DNA from: Thermoplasmatota archaeon
GTDB lineage: Archaea; Thermoplasmatota; E2; DHVEG-1
Assembly (NCBI GenBank): GCA_030619765.1
Contig: JAUXAU010000018.1
Span: forward strand, 1-43,807
Reading direction: 5' to 3'
Length of the DNA stretch: 43,807 bases
The notes below the pieces were generated by a model. It had not been told where the DNA came from. It did not search any database and worked only from the letters and a program-made list of their open reading frames with translations. Made by a program: the position numbers and the translations under genes. Positions 14,669 to 22,510 of the stretch are shown here, piece after piece; position 1 is the stretch's first letter, and each line of letters begins with the position of its first letter.

Positions 14669-15781
14669 ATGGTTATGTCCCCTGTAAATTTACGTCTTTC
14701 TCCTGTACAACAGGAGTACTTTCAGTCTCCCTATGATAGAGTATATAAGATATGCAACAGATATAAAATCAGCAATACAACCCTAGAAGATTTTGGGTTA
14801 AAAATTGACCAAGAGAAGGACGAACTTCCCTTGGTCTGGAGTCATGATAGAATGAGTATCACAACCCCGAATGAAACAATAAAAGAAGATGCTGATAAAC
14901 CTTTTTGTTGCAAGTTTTGTGGTTCTGAAAGTATGATTAAATACGGTTTGAAAAACAAGAAACAGGAATACCAATGTAAAGACTGTAATAGACGATTCGT
15001 AGATAATCTCTATTTTGAAAGGTTGAAAGGTGATCCTAAAATTATATGTCTCACTCTCGATTTGTATTTCAAAGGAGTGAGTTTACGAAAAATTGTTGAC
15101 CATCTTAAACAATTCCATGCTTTGAAGGTATCTCATACAACTCTTTTACGTTGGATTGAAATCTATATTGCAATTATGGATTCTTACGTATCTCAATTTA
15201 AACCTAAACTTGGTAGTGTTTGGCAAGCTGACGAAATGATGGTACAAATAGATGGCGATTGGTTTTATCTCTGGAATGTCATTGACGAATTTACCCGATT
15301 TCATCTTGCAAGTGTAATCTCCAAAGAAAGAAATATTGAGAAGGCACGTAAGGTATTTCAACAAGCTAAGAAAAGAAGTCATAATGATAGACCCCGATGT
15401 ATTGTAACTGATGGTTTACAATCTTACAAGAAGGCTATCAATAAAGAATTTCATACAACCAAGAAAGAGACGATACATATCGGCAATACGGGGATTAAAG
15501 GTAAGTTTTACAAGAATGCTAAGTTTGATAACAACTTAGTTGAAAGACTTCACGGAACAGTTAGAGATAGGAATAAAACCCAAAGAGGTCTTGAAAAACA
15601 GGATTCGGTTTTTATCAAGGGACATCAACTATATTATAATTTCATCCGACCACATCAAGCATTGAATAATTATACTCCTGCCCACTTTTCTAATATCTAC
15701 TTGGATTTAGGTGATAAGAAATGGGAAAAACTACTTATGCAGTCTTTGAAATATCGTGAGGGAGAGAATAAAAATGAATAA
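14669..15781 (+). CDS. IS6/IS240-type transposase, apparently complete
   Basis: From ATG 14669 the product is 370 aa. It has an N-terminal region of about 75 residues (containing LSPVQQEYF), then a zinc ribbon (Cys81, Cys84, Cys103, Cys106) and a DDE domain with Asp188 (WQADE), Asp248 (VTDG) and Glu292 (NNLVERLHGT). The open frame continues upstream to 14459 but that part spans the hairpin and promoter and is unlikely to be translated. Its final codons overlap the start of the next gene, so the downstream gene may have been fused to the element's edge. Confidence 0.8.
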   Translation: MVMSPVNLRLSPVQQEYFQSPYDRVYKICNRYKISNTTLEDFGLKIDQEKDELPLVWSHDRMSITTPNETIKEDADKPFCCKFCGSESMIKYGLKNKKQEYQCKDCNRRFVDNLYFERLKGDPKIICLTLDLYFKGVSLRKIVDHLKQFHALKVSHTTLLRWIEIYIAIMDSYVSQFKPKLGSVWQADEMMVQIDGDWFYLWNVIDEFTRFHLASVISKERNIEKARKVFQQAKKRSHNDRPRCIVTDGLQSYKKAINKEFHTTKKETIHIGNTGIKGKFYKNAKFDNNLVERLHGTVRDRNKTQRGLEKQDSVFIKGHQLYYNFIRPHQALNNYTPAHFSNIYLDLGDKKWEKLLMQSLKYREGENKNE

Positions 15782-16328
15782 AGTAAAATCCGATTTTAAC
15801 ACATATAAGCTTTTGATTGTACCCAAAATGATTTCAAAATCAGAGAGATATTTTAGAATATTTAAACCAAAAGAAATAATTGCTTCACAACCTTGTGAAA
15901 TTAGATTTGAAATAAAAAATATTGGAAAAAACGAATTTCCTGGAGGGAAAATTCAGAAATTACATGTTAGGTATCATTCTGGGGAAATGTCAGAACATGA
16001 ATATAATAGAGACATACCTAAAATTCCAGTTGAAAAAAGCATTCAAACATTACCACTTGAAAAGGTATTGATTAGTAATGGGACTGTATGGTTTTTAATG
16101 ATACTAAGTTCATCTGATGGAAAAAAAATAAATTATTATCAATTAGATAAAGCAACAAATAATTATAATTTTCATGATTCAAAATTATGGTCTGATTTTA
16201 TTTTCGTTTACTCTGAACAGGAGATGCATCATCGTTATTTGACTTATATTTCAATACTTTTAGCATCTATTACTATTCTTATTACTATGATTATTCTAAT
16301 ATTAGGTTTAATTGAATTTTGGAGTTAA
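15774..16328 (+). CDS. C-terminally anchored surface-type protein, unknown
   Basis: The 184-aa product (ATG 15774) has a beta-rich region of about 150 residues with EIRFEIKNIGKNEFPGGK, a CARDB-like pattern, and one hydrophobic helix at the C-terminus (about 160-182). No signal peptide is seen, so topology is uncertain. The ATG overlaps the transposase stop (ATGAATAA), so the original promoter has probably been replaced. Confidence 0.5.
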   Translation: MNKVKSDFNTYKLLIVPKMISKSERYFRIFKPKEIIASQPCEIRFEIKNIGKNEFPGGKIQKLHVRYHSGEMSEHEYNRDIPKIPVEKSIQTLPLEKVLISNGTVWFLMILSSSDGKKINYYQLDKATNNYNFHDSKLWSDFIFVYSEQEMHHRYLTYISILLASITILITMIILILGLIEFWS

Positions 16329-16335
16329 ATATGAA

Positions 16336-16453
16336 TTACCACACTAAATGCACCACACCATTTGCAACACACTATGATGCACCAGTACCCGATAAAGGCA
16401 GTTTTGCACAAAAAATCGTTTTTGCACAAAAAATACTGATTCTGCACAAAAAT
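16336..16453. repeat. Tripartite repeat element iii
   Basis: Left units ACCACACTAAATGC, ACCACACCATTTGC and AACACACTATGATGC are followed by the core ACCAGTACCCGATAAAGG and right units built on TTTTGCACAAAAAA (three copies). The right half (16414-16452) is identical over 39 bases to 22412-22450. The core CCCGATAAAGG is shared with element ii. Confidence 0.55.
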
Positions 16454-16650
16454 TCAAAAATAACAGGAGAAGAGATAATTTGATTTTATGTGCAGACAGT
16501 AATTCCGAATGTAATAATCTACGAAGGAACAGCAAGTCAACATGAGGGGATTTGACAAAAGGACTATGCAATTTTTATATTTTCCTAATGTAGAATCTGA
16601 GAAGGAAAGAGATTTAAAGGATTAAAAAAGAAGAAAGATTGACTACTACT
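16454..16650. other. Intergenic stretch without a gene
   Basis: No ORF with a start and ribosome site is evident. The stretch is AT-rich, with no additional repeat seen apart from the edge of element iii. Confidence 0.4.
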
Positions 16651-17319
16651 CTATAGTTCTAGCAGAAGTCTTAGTATTGGAAATGCATTAGGAAATCGCT
16701 CTAATATTCTCTGCAAAAAAGGATGAATATCTACTTGGTTTACAGGTGTTGCAAGTGAGACATCAGCATCTGCCATCCCAGTAGTCATAGGTATGGGATC
16801 TATAGATGTTTTTGATTTATCGACATAGGTTCTGAAACACCAATCCCATTGAGCACCAATATCTGAATCACCTGCAGGATATGGGTCACCATTTGCACCA
16901 CACCAGGCATATTCTCCTCCGGGATCGTATTTAAGATGAATTATATATGTATCTCCTGGTACTAATTCAACATCATCAATATCAAAAACAACCCAATCAC
17001 ATACATCTGGAATATCAGTTGCTTTCATATTAAGTGATACAAGTGGACTACCCAGTGAGTCTTCGATGTACATAATTAGATCTGGAGAACTTTCGTATCC
17101 TTGTTTGATTTTAACTTCAACATGTAACAGGTTTTTTCCAACGGGTACAAACTCTTGCCATGCGTCCTCAAACCATATACATTCATCAGATCGTTCTTGT
17201 GATTGATCAAGAACACCTTGCAACATTTCAGGTTGTGTTTTACTATTTATAATTCCTACTGCAGGAAGTGCAGTTGCAATCAACAGCATACAAACAAATA
17301 TTCCAATTATTTTCTTCAT
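16651..17319 (-). CDS. Exported protein with FPNAFP-type C-terminus
   Basis: The 222-aa protein has a signal peptide (MKKIIGIFVCMLLIATALPA), a beta-rich domain with WCFRTYVD and a run of aromatic and acidic residues, and a C-terminal stretch reading FPNAFPILRLLLEL. I recall similar FPNAFPILR-type ends on other archaeal exported proteins, so it may be a sorting or anchoring signal. The promoter at 17343-17371 is identical to that of the 18887-19813 gene. Confidence 0.65.
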   Translation of the reverse strand: MKKIIGIFVCMLLIATALPAVGIINSKTQPEMLQGVLDQSQERSDECIWFEDAWQEFVPVGKNLLHVEVKIKQGYESSPDLIMYIEDSLGSPLVSLNMKATDIPDVCDWVVFDIDDVELVPGDTYIIHLKYDPGGEYAWCGANGDPYPAGDSDIGAQWDWCFRTYVDKSKTSIDPIPMTTGMADADVSLATPVNQVDIHPFLQRILERFPNAFPILRLLLEL

Positions 17320-17342
17320 TTGATTCCTCCCGATATAAAATA

Positions 17343-17371
17343 AATGAATCCTATATATTTAAGTTTTATGT
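17343..17371 (-). promoter_or_regulatory. Promoter identical to that at 19838
   Basis: Twenty-nine bases (17343-17371) are identical to 19838-19866, and the ribosome-site block CCTCCCGATATA (plus-strand reading) is also shared at nearly the same distance. On the minus strand the block contains a CTTAAATATATAG TATA-like box followed by GGGAGG. Confidence 0.7.
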
Positions 17372-17434
17372 AAGATATTTGATAAAACAAGTTGTTTTTA
17401 CGTAAAAATATCAGTAAAAACCTCAAGTTTCCTT

Positions 17435-17665
17435 TTAATACTCAGGCTTTGGAAACAATCTAAAACTAGGCTCAGCTTGCTCTTTTTTATGAGGGAAAAT
17501 GCAATCAGGATCAAACTCCTCCATCCTGCGCTGGATTAATCGTCTACTCCTCCAGTATGCATCATGTTTCCTCTTGTACCTTTCCAGTAGCTTCCTCTGA
17601 TCCTTATTTGATACCTTTACCCCTAGAAGATACGCCATCTCCTCAATCGCTCTGTATCTAATCAC
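17435..17665 (-). CDS. Small basic helical protein, unknown
   Basis: The 76-aa protein is rich in Arg, Lys, Glu and aromatic residues and probably helical. Start is GTG 17665, with AGGAG about 9 nt upstream. It contains a YKRKHDAYWRSRRLIQRR segment. I recognise no family. It sits between the exported protein genes and element iv. Confidence 0.5.
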   Translation of the reverse strand: MIRYRAIEEMAYLLGVKVSNKDQRKLLERYKRKHDAYWRSRRLIQRRMEEFDPDCIFPHKKEQAEPSFRLFPKPEY

Positions 17666-17689
17666 TCTGTCTGGCTTCTCCTAATGAAT

Positions 17690-17823
17690 GTAGACTTTAG
17701 AGACAAATTCTAGACTTTTGCGACAAAATGGACTTTTGCGACAAAGCCAATAAAGGGGGTTTTGCTCTTAAAGTGACTTTAGGAGCAGACTTTAGGAGCA
17801 AAAACAGGACTTTAAGAGCAAGT
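17690..17823. repeat. Tripartite repeat element iv
   Basis: Left units TAGACTTTAGAGACAAATTC, TAGACTTTTGCGACAAAATG and GACTTTTGCGACAAA precede the core GCCAATAAAGGGGGTTTTG, then right units TGACTTTAGGAGCA, GACTTTAGGAGCAAAAACAG and GACTTTAAGAGCAAG. The plan (three units, CC-AATAAA-GG core, three units) matches ii and iii although the unit sequence is different. Confidence 0.55.
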
Positions 17824-17878
17824 ATAAAAGAATTTTGAGTAAGATTTAAAAAGAAGAGTAAAGAGATCGGTTTTTCAT

Positions 17879-18880
17879 CTAAATGTCATAAGGTTCTAGT
17901 GCAGGATGCCAATCAATTTCAAACCAAGGAATAACACCAAAACCTATCAAGATATTAATTCTACCAAAAATCAGATAGGGACTTGACATTGGACTACCCC
18001 AATAATTATCTCTCCAATTATTTCTTTTTAAATTCTTTATATCATAAAGGAATTTTGCATTTCTCTTACCGCTTTCAATAATGTTATTTTGGTGTATATC
18101 GTTTTTACATGAAAAATATATGAATATACCATAATATTCGTTGTTTGTTATGCTGTTTCCTGATATTTTATTATTATTTGAGCCTTGATATACAGTGATT
18201 CCCGCTTCATTATTAGAAATTATATTTCCTGACAATAAATTATCACTAGAATGAACATTATGAATAGCAAATCCACTGTTTGTAATAATGTTATTTGTTA
18301 CTGTTGAATCTTCACAAAAATGAACCCATATTCCTTGTAGAGTATTTGAACTTATTATATTATTTATGATAACATTACCATATAAAATCACACCATAGTT
18401 AGAATCACCATTATGCCATAGAGCAATACCAATATAATTGTCTTTAATAATATTATCAGATATTGTGGTATAATTTGCATAAATATCAACACCTGCATAA
18501 AGTCGCTCATCTTTACTATTCATTATTGTAAAACCGCTAATGGTTACCATATCTGCAGTAATAAATACAACATTTCCGTTTTCATTTCCATCAATAATAG
18601 TTGTCTCTTTATCCTCCCCTATTAAAGTTATTGATTTATCAACCAACACATTCTCATAATAAGGCGATGAATCATCATACACAAATACTGTATCATCATC
18701 ACTAGCATTGTCTATTGCTTCTTGAATAGTGGAATAGTTGCCAGGGCCACTGCCTCCAACATAAAGTGTATCTCCTAATGAAGTTGATATTGGAGTTCTC
18801 TCCACTATTACAGTTCCTGATACAGATAAAACAGTCGCAATCAACAGCATACAAACAATGATTCCAATTAATTTATTCAT
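17879..18880 (-). CDS. Secreted NosD-like parallel beta-helix protein
   Basis: The 333-aa protein has a signal peptide, then TLYVGGSGPGNYSTIQEAID and a run of about eight right-handed beta-helix repeats (patterns such as NIISNN, GNSITNN, GIFIY) typical of NosD/CASH domains, which bind or process sugars or act as surface proteins. The C-terminus has IPWFEIDWHPALEPYD, shared with the protein at 24087. It lies 6 nt downstream of the 18887-19813 gene. Confidence 0.8.
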   Translation of the reverse strand: MNKLIGIIVCMLLIATVLSVSGTVIVERTPISTSLGDTLYVGGSGPGNYSTIQEAIDNASDDDTVFVYDDSSPYYENVLVDKSITLIGEDKETTIIDGNENGNVVFITADMVTISGFTIMNSKDERLYAGVDIYANYTTISDNIIKDNYIGIALWHNGDSNYGVILYGNVIINNIISSNTLQGIWVHFCEDSTVTNNIITNSGFAIHNVHSSDNLLSGNIISNNEAGITVYQGSNNNKISGNSITNNEYYGIFIYFSCKNDIHQNNIIESGKRNAKFLYDIKNLKRNNWRDNYWGSPMSSPYLIFGRINILIGFGVIPWFEIDWHPALEPYDI

Positions 18881-18886
18881 TTACTA

Positions 18887-19813
18887 TCACCACGGGTAAC
18901 TATAATTGAAACTGACTTGTCTGGCAAACCCTAAATAAGAATTCTTAACAGTTGGTGCTGTCATCCCTAAGTAATTCAAAGTTATTCCAGTAAAATCTTC
19001 AATCCCGACAGCGTCCCAACTCTCCCAATAAATATTATTATTATCTGGGCGGACGCTTTTTAGGTACCTATACCTGAGATTTCCATAGAACTCTCCTTTC
19101 CATTTCTGAATACCATTTGAGCCAATTGTCCAAACCCATCCACCTGCTGGTTTAAAATAATCATCGGTTACATTCCCATATTCAGTTAAACGATCTCTTT
19201 CTCCAAAATATGCATAAGTACTAGCCCTAAAAGGTAATAGTAGGCGTAATAGATATGTAATGGATAAGAGTCTTTGAAGAAGGCTATTATTCCATAACCA
19301 TGGCGAGATTCTCGAAAAATCAAACAATAACAGAGGATAGGGCCTAATAAACGTCCAGTTTGTTCTCCCAATGATTAGACAATTAACATTTTCTGACTCA
19401 TTCGATTCCTGATTCATCCTGAATCTATCAGAAAATTTCGTACTTAAAGAATTAAGAACACCCCCAGTTACCAATCGCTGGACTTGTTTGATACTCATTC
19501 CCTTTGGCAACAACCCAAGCCTATTCAATTCTACTATTGCTTCATGCATTATTTTAATTGCCTGACCCCTCGTAGTTATAGTGTCCAGCTTACGATTAAT
19601 ATTATCAAACAGGTTTTCTAACTCAAAAAACTGCTGTTTTGATACCTTTATTAAATCCTCTCTCAAACCCATAGTTCCATACATCTTCGATGTAATTTCC
19701 ACAGAATCGCTTTCTCTTCGATTGGTTGCAAAAATACTGGGTGAAAAAGCTAATCCTACAAATAAAAGAACTATTACTACTACCAGCCCATTTTTAACAA
19801 AGCCATTTTTCAT
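18887..19813 (-). CDS. Exported protein, paralog of the 11-kb exported protein
   Basis: The 308-aa protein has a signal peptide (MKNGFVKNGLVVVIVLLFVG), a helical region (FFELENLFDNINRKL, MHEAIVELNRLGLL) and a C-terminal beta-rich domain with EFYGNLRYRY and GIEDFTGITL. It is paralogous to the 11117-11941 product. It precedes the NosD-like gene and shares its promoter block with the gene at 17319. Confidence 0.7.
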   Translation of the reverse strand: MKNGFVKNGLVVVIVLLFVGLAFSPSIFATNRRESDSVEITSKMYGTMGLREDLIKVSKQQFFELENLFDNINRKLDTITTRGQAIKIMHEAIVELNRLGLLPKGMSIKQVQRLVTGGVLNSLSTKFSDRFRMNQESNESENVNCLIIGRTNWTFIRPYPLLLFDFSRISPWLWNNSLLQRLLSITYLLRLLLPFRASTYAYFGERDRLTEYGNVTDDYFKPAGGWVWTIGSNGIQKWKGEFYGNLRYRYLKSVRPDNNNIYWESWDAVGIEDFTGITLNYLGMTAPTVKNSYLGFARQVSFNYSYPW

Positions 19814-19837
19814 TTTTATACCTCCCGATATATTACC

Positions 19838-19866
19838 AATGAATCCTATATATTTAAGTTTTATGT
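19838..19866 (-). promoter_or_regulatory. Promoter identical to that at 17343
   Basis: This block drives the 18887-19813 gene. It is a 29-base exact duplicate of 17343-17371, including the CTTAAATATATAG TATA-like box on the minus strand. The two genes are therefore likely co-regulated. Confidence 0.7.
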
Positions 19867-19936
19867 GAAAATACCTATAAAATCCTCCAAAAATGTTAAT
19901 ATTTAAACATAGATTATTTGGAATAAATGGTGTATT

Positions 19937-20107
19937 ATGGAAATTCGTGCTTGTTCAAGTTGTGGGAGTAAAAATATTTTTAGCTACCTCTCTGTAATCG
20001 GTATGAATTACCTTTGTAAAGATTGTGGATTTCAGGGTGTTCCTTTTATTTTTGATTCTGAGGAGGATTATCAGGTGTTTCTTGATGAGCTGAAAAAACA
20101 AGAATAA
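19937..20107 (+). CDS. Tiny zinc-ribbon protein (56 aa)
   Basis: The protein reads MEIRACSSCGSKN near the N-terminus and YLCKDCGFQG in the middle: two CxxC pairs (Cys6, Cys9, Cys27, Cys30) forming a zinc ribbon, with an acidic C-terminus. A TATA-like TTTAAACATAG lies about 29 nt upstream of the ATG. The function is unknown; such small ribbons often act in transcription or in protein partnerships. Confidence 0.6.
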   Translation: MEIRACSSCGSKNIFSYLSVIGMNYLCKDCGFQGVPFIFDSEEDYQVFLDELKKQE

Positions 20108-20184
20108 ATTGTGTGAAGAATTAGTATGTATTTTGTTATCTCCAAAAATGTTAATATTATCAACTGAATAACAATGCGAGGAGA

Positions 20185-20577
20185 ATGAAGGAAAATAAGA
20201 AAATTGATGATTTAGTTGGATCTTTACTTTGGATAATTCCTTCAGTTCTTTTCTTTGTTCTTGCTTATTTTGTAGGGTTTCGTATTGGTCTACACTGGAG
20301 ATTATTGTGGTTATTAATGTGGGTTGTTTTAGTTCTAATAATATATGCAATGTTTCATTCTTGGAAAAAAAGAAACAAGGATACAAATTTCCTAAAGTTT
20401 CAGCTACTTTTATATCTCCCAATTTGGTTAGTCTTAGCATTCTGGACCTTTCGCATGGTGACAAGGGGGGCCCCTGTAATAATAGGGGGATTTGGTGAAC
20501 AATTCTTTTTGGCAGGATTTGTAGTATTCTGGATTTTGATAACTTATTTTGTAAAGAAAAAATCTTCAACTCATTGA
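20185..20577 (+). CDS. Multi-helix membrane protein, unknown
   Basis: The 130-aa product has four hydrophobic helices (about 10-32, 40-57, 72-88 and 103-122) and charged ends. No family is recognised. Its stop codon lies at the start of the transposase remnant at 20578. Confidence 0.6.
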   Translation: MKENKKIDDLVGSLLWIIPSVLFFVLAYFVGFRIGLHWRLLWLLMWVVLVLIIYAMFHSWKKRNKDTNFLKFQLLLYLPIWLVLAFWTFRMVTRGAPVIIGGFGEQFFLAGFVVFWILITYFVKKKSSTH

Positions 20578-20953
20578 CAGCTTTGGGGGTAAAGCTTATA
20601 TTCCATTTAAGAAGAATGCGACAGGGGGGACAGGGGGATCTGCTTTGTGGAATAAAACTTTTCATTATTTCCAACTCCATAAAGAAGAGTTTCTTGAGCA
20701 TTACCATAAAAGATCAAACGTAGAGTCGACCTTTGGTGCTATCAAGAAGAAATTTGGTGAAAGTGTAAAATCAAAGAATAGAACAGCTCAGGTAAATGAA
20801 CTTCTTTGTAAGATTATCGCATATAATATAACTGTGTTGATTCGTGAAATGATACAGCTTAATGGTACTTCTGAATTTCTTACTTTCAATGGTTTACAAA
20901 AAGAGGAAACACTAAAACAATCTAATAGATATGGAATGATGGAGGGAAGATAG
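20578..20953 (+). pseudogene. C-terminal fragment of a DDE transposase
   Basis: The frame reads SFGGKAYIPFKKNATGG, then WNKTFHYFQ and YHKRSNVESTFGAIKKKFG, the C-terminal part of an IS4/IS5-type transposase with the catalytic E in NVES. The N-terminal two thirds are missing and there is no start codon. It begins right at the stop of the membrane gene, so an insertion or deletion joined the two. Confidence 0.7.
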
Positions 20954-21159
20954 ATGGAATATAAATTATCACCCTCAAACAAATCATTTCTTGCGTTTTT
21001 AGATATAAGGCCCTTCGCAATAAGTGAAATGATTAATAAAACGGCTTAAATCTATATGATAATTTAGTAATTGAAAAATAATAGAAATCGATTAATAACA
21101 TTAGATTAATTTCTTATATGAATTTAAAGTGAAAAAAGATAAAAGTTATGGAGAAAAAA

Positions 21160-22164
21160 ATGAAAGCAGTTGTATGCACTAAATACGGATCGCCGGAGGT
21201 TCTCCAGCTAAGAGAGGTAGAAAAACCTGTTCCCAAGGAAAATGAAGTACTGATAAGAATATATGCGACAACAGTAACCGCAGTGGACTGTGAATTGCGA
21301 AGATTCAACAGATTCCCTCTCTGGATATGGCTCCCCGGGAGAATAGCACTTGGTATCACAGGACCAAGACAAAAAATACAAGGGCACGAGCTATCCGGGG
21401 AAATTGAATCTGTAGGCAAAGATGTAAAGCTATTTAGAAAAGGTGACCAGGTCTTTGCAGCTACCGGACACAGTTATGGAGCGCATGCCGAGTACAAATG
21501 TCTGCCTGAAGATGGGACGCTGGCAATAAAGCCAACCCACATGACCTATGAGGAAGCCGCCGCTGTTCCTGTTGGGGGAGGTACTGCATTGCATTTTCTT
21601 AGAAAAACAAATATCCAGAGCGGACAAAAAGTTCTTATTAATGGTGCAGGCGGAAGCATAGGTACTTTTGCGGTTCAGCTTGCCAGGTACTTTGGGGCGG
21701 AAGTAACCGGGGTATGCAGTACCACGAATCTGGAACTGGTAAAATCTCTTGGTGCCGAGAAGGTAATCGACTACACCAGAGAGGATTTTACCAAAACCGG
21801 CTTGACCTACGACATCATTTTTGACGCTGTGGCCAAGAGCTCATTTTCCCGTTGTAAAAGCTCACTAAAGCCAGGAGGAATCTATCTTACCACGATCCCT
21901 TCGCTGGGCGTTATGCTTCAAATGTTATGGACTTCAAAGTTTGGCCGGAAAAAGGCAATATTTGCGGCTTCTGGTATCGCGCCATCAAGTGAAATGGCAA
22001 AAAATCTAATCTTCCTCAAAGAGCTAATTGAGGCGGGAAAGATTAAACCAGTAATAGATAGATGCTATCCGTTAGAGCAAATTGTCGAGGCTCACAGGTA
22101 TGTAGACAAAGGGCATAAAAAGGGAAATGTAGTCATAACTGTAAAACATAATAACAAAACCTAA
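21160..22164 (+). CDS. Zinc-independent quinone oxidoreductase-like MDR enzyme
   Basis: The 334-aa protein (ATG 21160, with GGAG 6 nt upstream) is a medium-chain dehydrogenase of the NAD(P)H:quinone reductase group: [10 protein letters not shown] start, [12 protein letters not shown], and a Rossmann loop [15 protein letters not shown] near 162-175. It reduces quinones or enones with NAD(P)H. Its GC content is visibly higher than its neighbours, and its stop codon lies in an attC-like half-site at 22160-22184. Recent gain from a bacterium is likely. Confidence 0.85.
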   Translation: MKAVVCTKYGSPEVLQLREVEKPVPKENEVLIRIYATTVTAVDCELRRFNRFPLWIWLPGRIALGITGPRQKIQGHELSGEIESVGKDVKLFRKGDQVFAATGHSYGAHAEYKCLPEDGTLAIKPTHMTYEEAAAVPVGGGTALHFLRKTNIQSGQKVLINGAGGSIGTFAVQLARYFGAEVTGVCSTTNLELVKSLGAEKVIDYTREDFTKTGLTYDIIFDAVAKSSFSRCKSSLKPGGIYLTTIPSLGVMLQMLWTSKFGRKKAIFAASGIAPSSEMAKNLIFLKELIEAGKIKPVIDRCYPLEQIVEAHRYVDKGHKKGNVVITVKHNNKT

Positions 22165-22184
22165 CAAAGCGTTGCAGTTGACGC
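22160..22184 (+). other. Integron attC-like half-site
   Basis: The sequence starting at 22160 reads CCTAACAAAGCGTTGCAGTT followed by GACGC; the gene's TAA is inside CCTAAC. The TAAC start after a stop codon and an inverted GCGT/ACGC pair are the form of the R''-L'' half of integron attC sites. No matching GTTAGG half is visible downstream, so this is at most a degenerate site. Confidence 0.45.
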
Positions 22185-22398
22185 TAATCATTGACCGCTC
22201 ATAGATTAAAAAATAAATGCCTTTATTGAAATAGAGACTTGTCCATATACGGTATTGTAGACTAAGAAATATACAGAATCTCATTAAAACAGATTTTAAC
22301 AGACTAAAAAATAAATGTGAATACTATTTTTTAAAAAAATTACTGTCTAAAACACAAAATATTTTTTATTTTTACCGTAATACTATTTAATGCTATTT
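22185..22398. other. Intergenic AT-rich stretch
   Basis: No gene is seen. The stretch separates the attC-like half-site from element v. It contains a repeated GACTAAAAAATAAATG-like motif at two places (about 22204 and 22302). Confidence 0.35.
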
Positions 22399-22490
22399 CT
22401 TCTGCACAAATAATCGTTTTTGCACAAAAAATACTGATTCTGCACAAAAAATACCTTATTTTGATGAATTTTTGTGCAAAGCCATTGATA
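22399..22490. repeat. Tripartite repeat element v (GCACAAA units)
   Basis: Three TTCTGCACAAA/TTTTTGCACAAA units precede ATACCTTATTTTGATG and an inverted TTTTTGTGCAAAG. Bases 22412-22450 are identical to 16414-16452 in element iii. It abuts the 3' end of the arylsulfotransferase-like gene. Confidence 0.55.
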
Positions 22491-22510
22491 GTATAGCTTT
22501 GTAGAATCTA

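Noticed and set aside
19955-20707. A 250-residue open frame on the minus strand
   Set aside because: It lies opposite a zinc-ribbon gene, a membrane-protein gene and a transposase remnant on the plus strand, all with better motifs. It has no ribosome site or recognisable fold.
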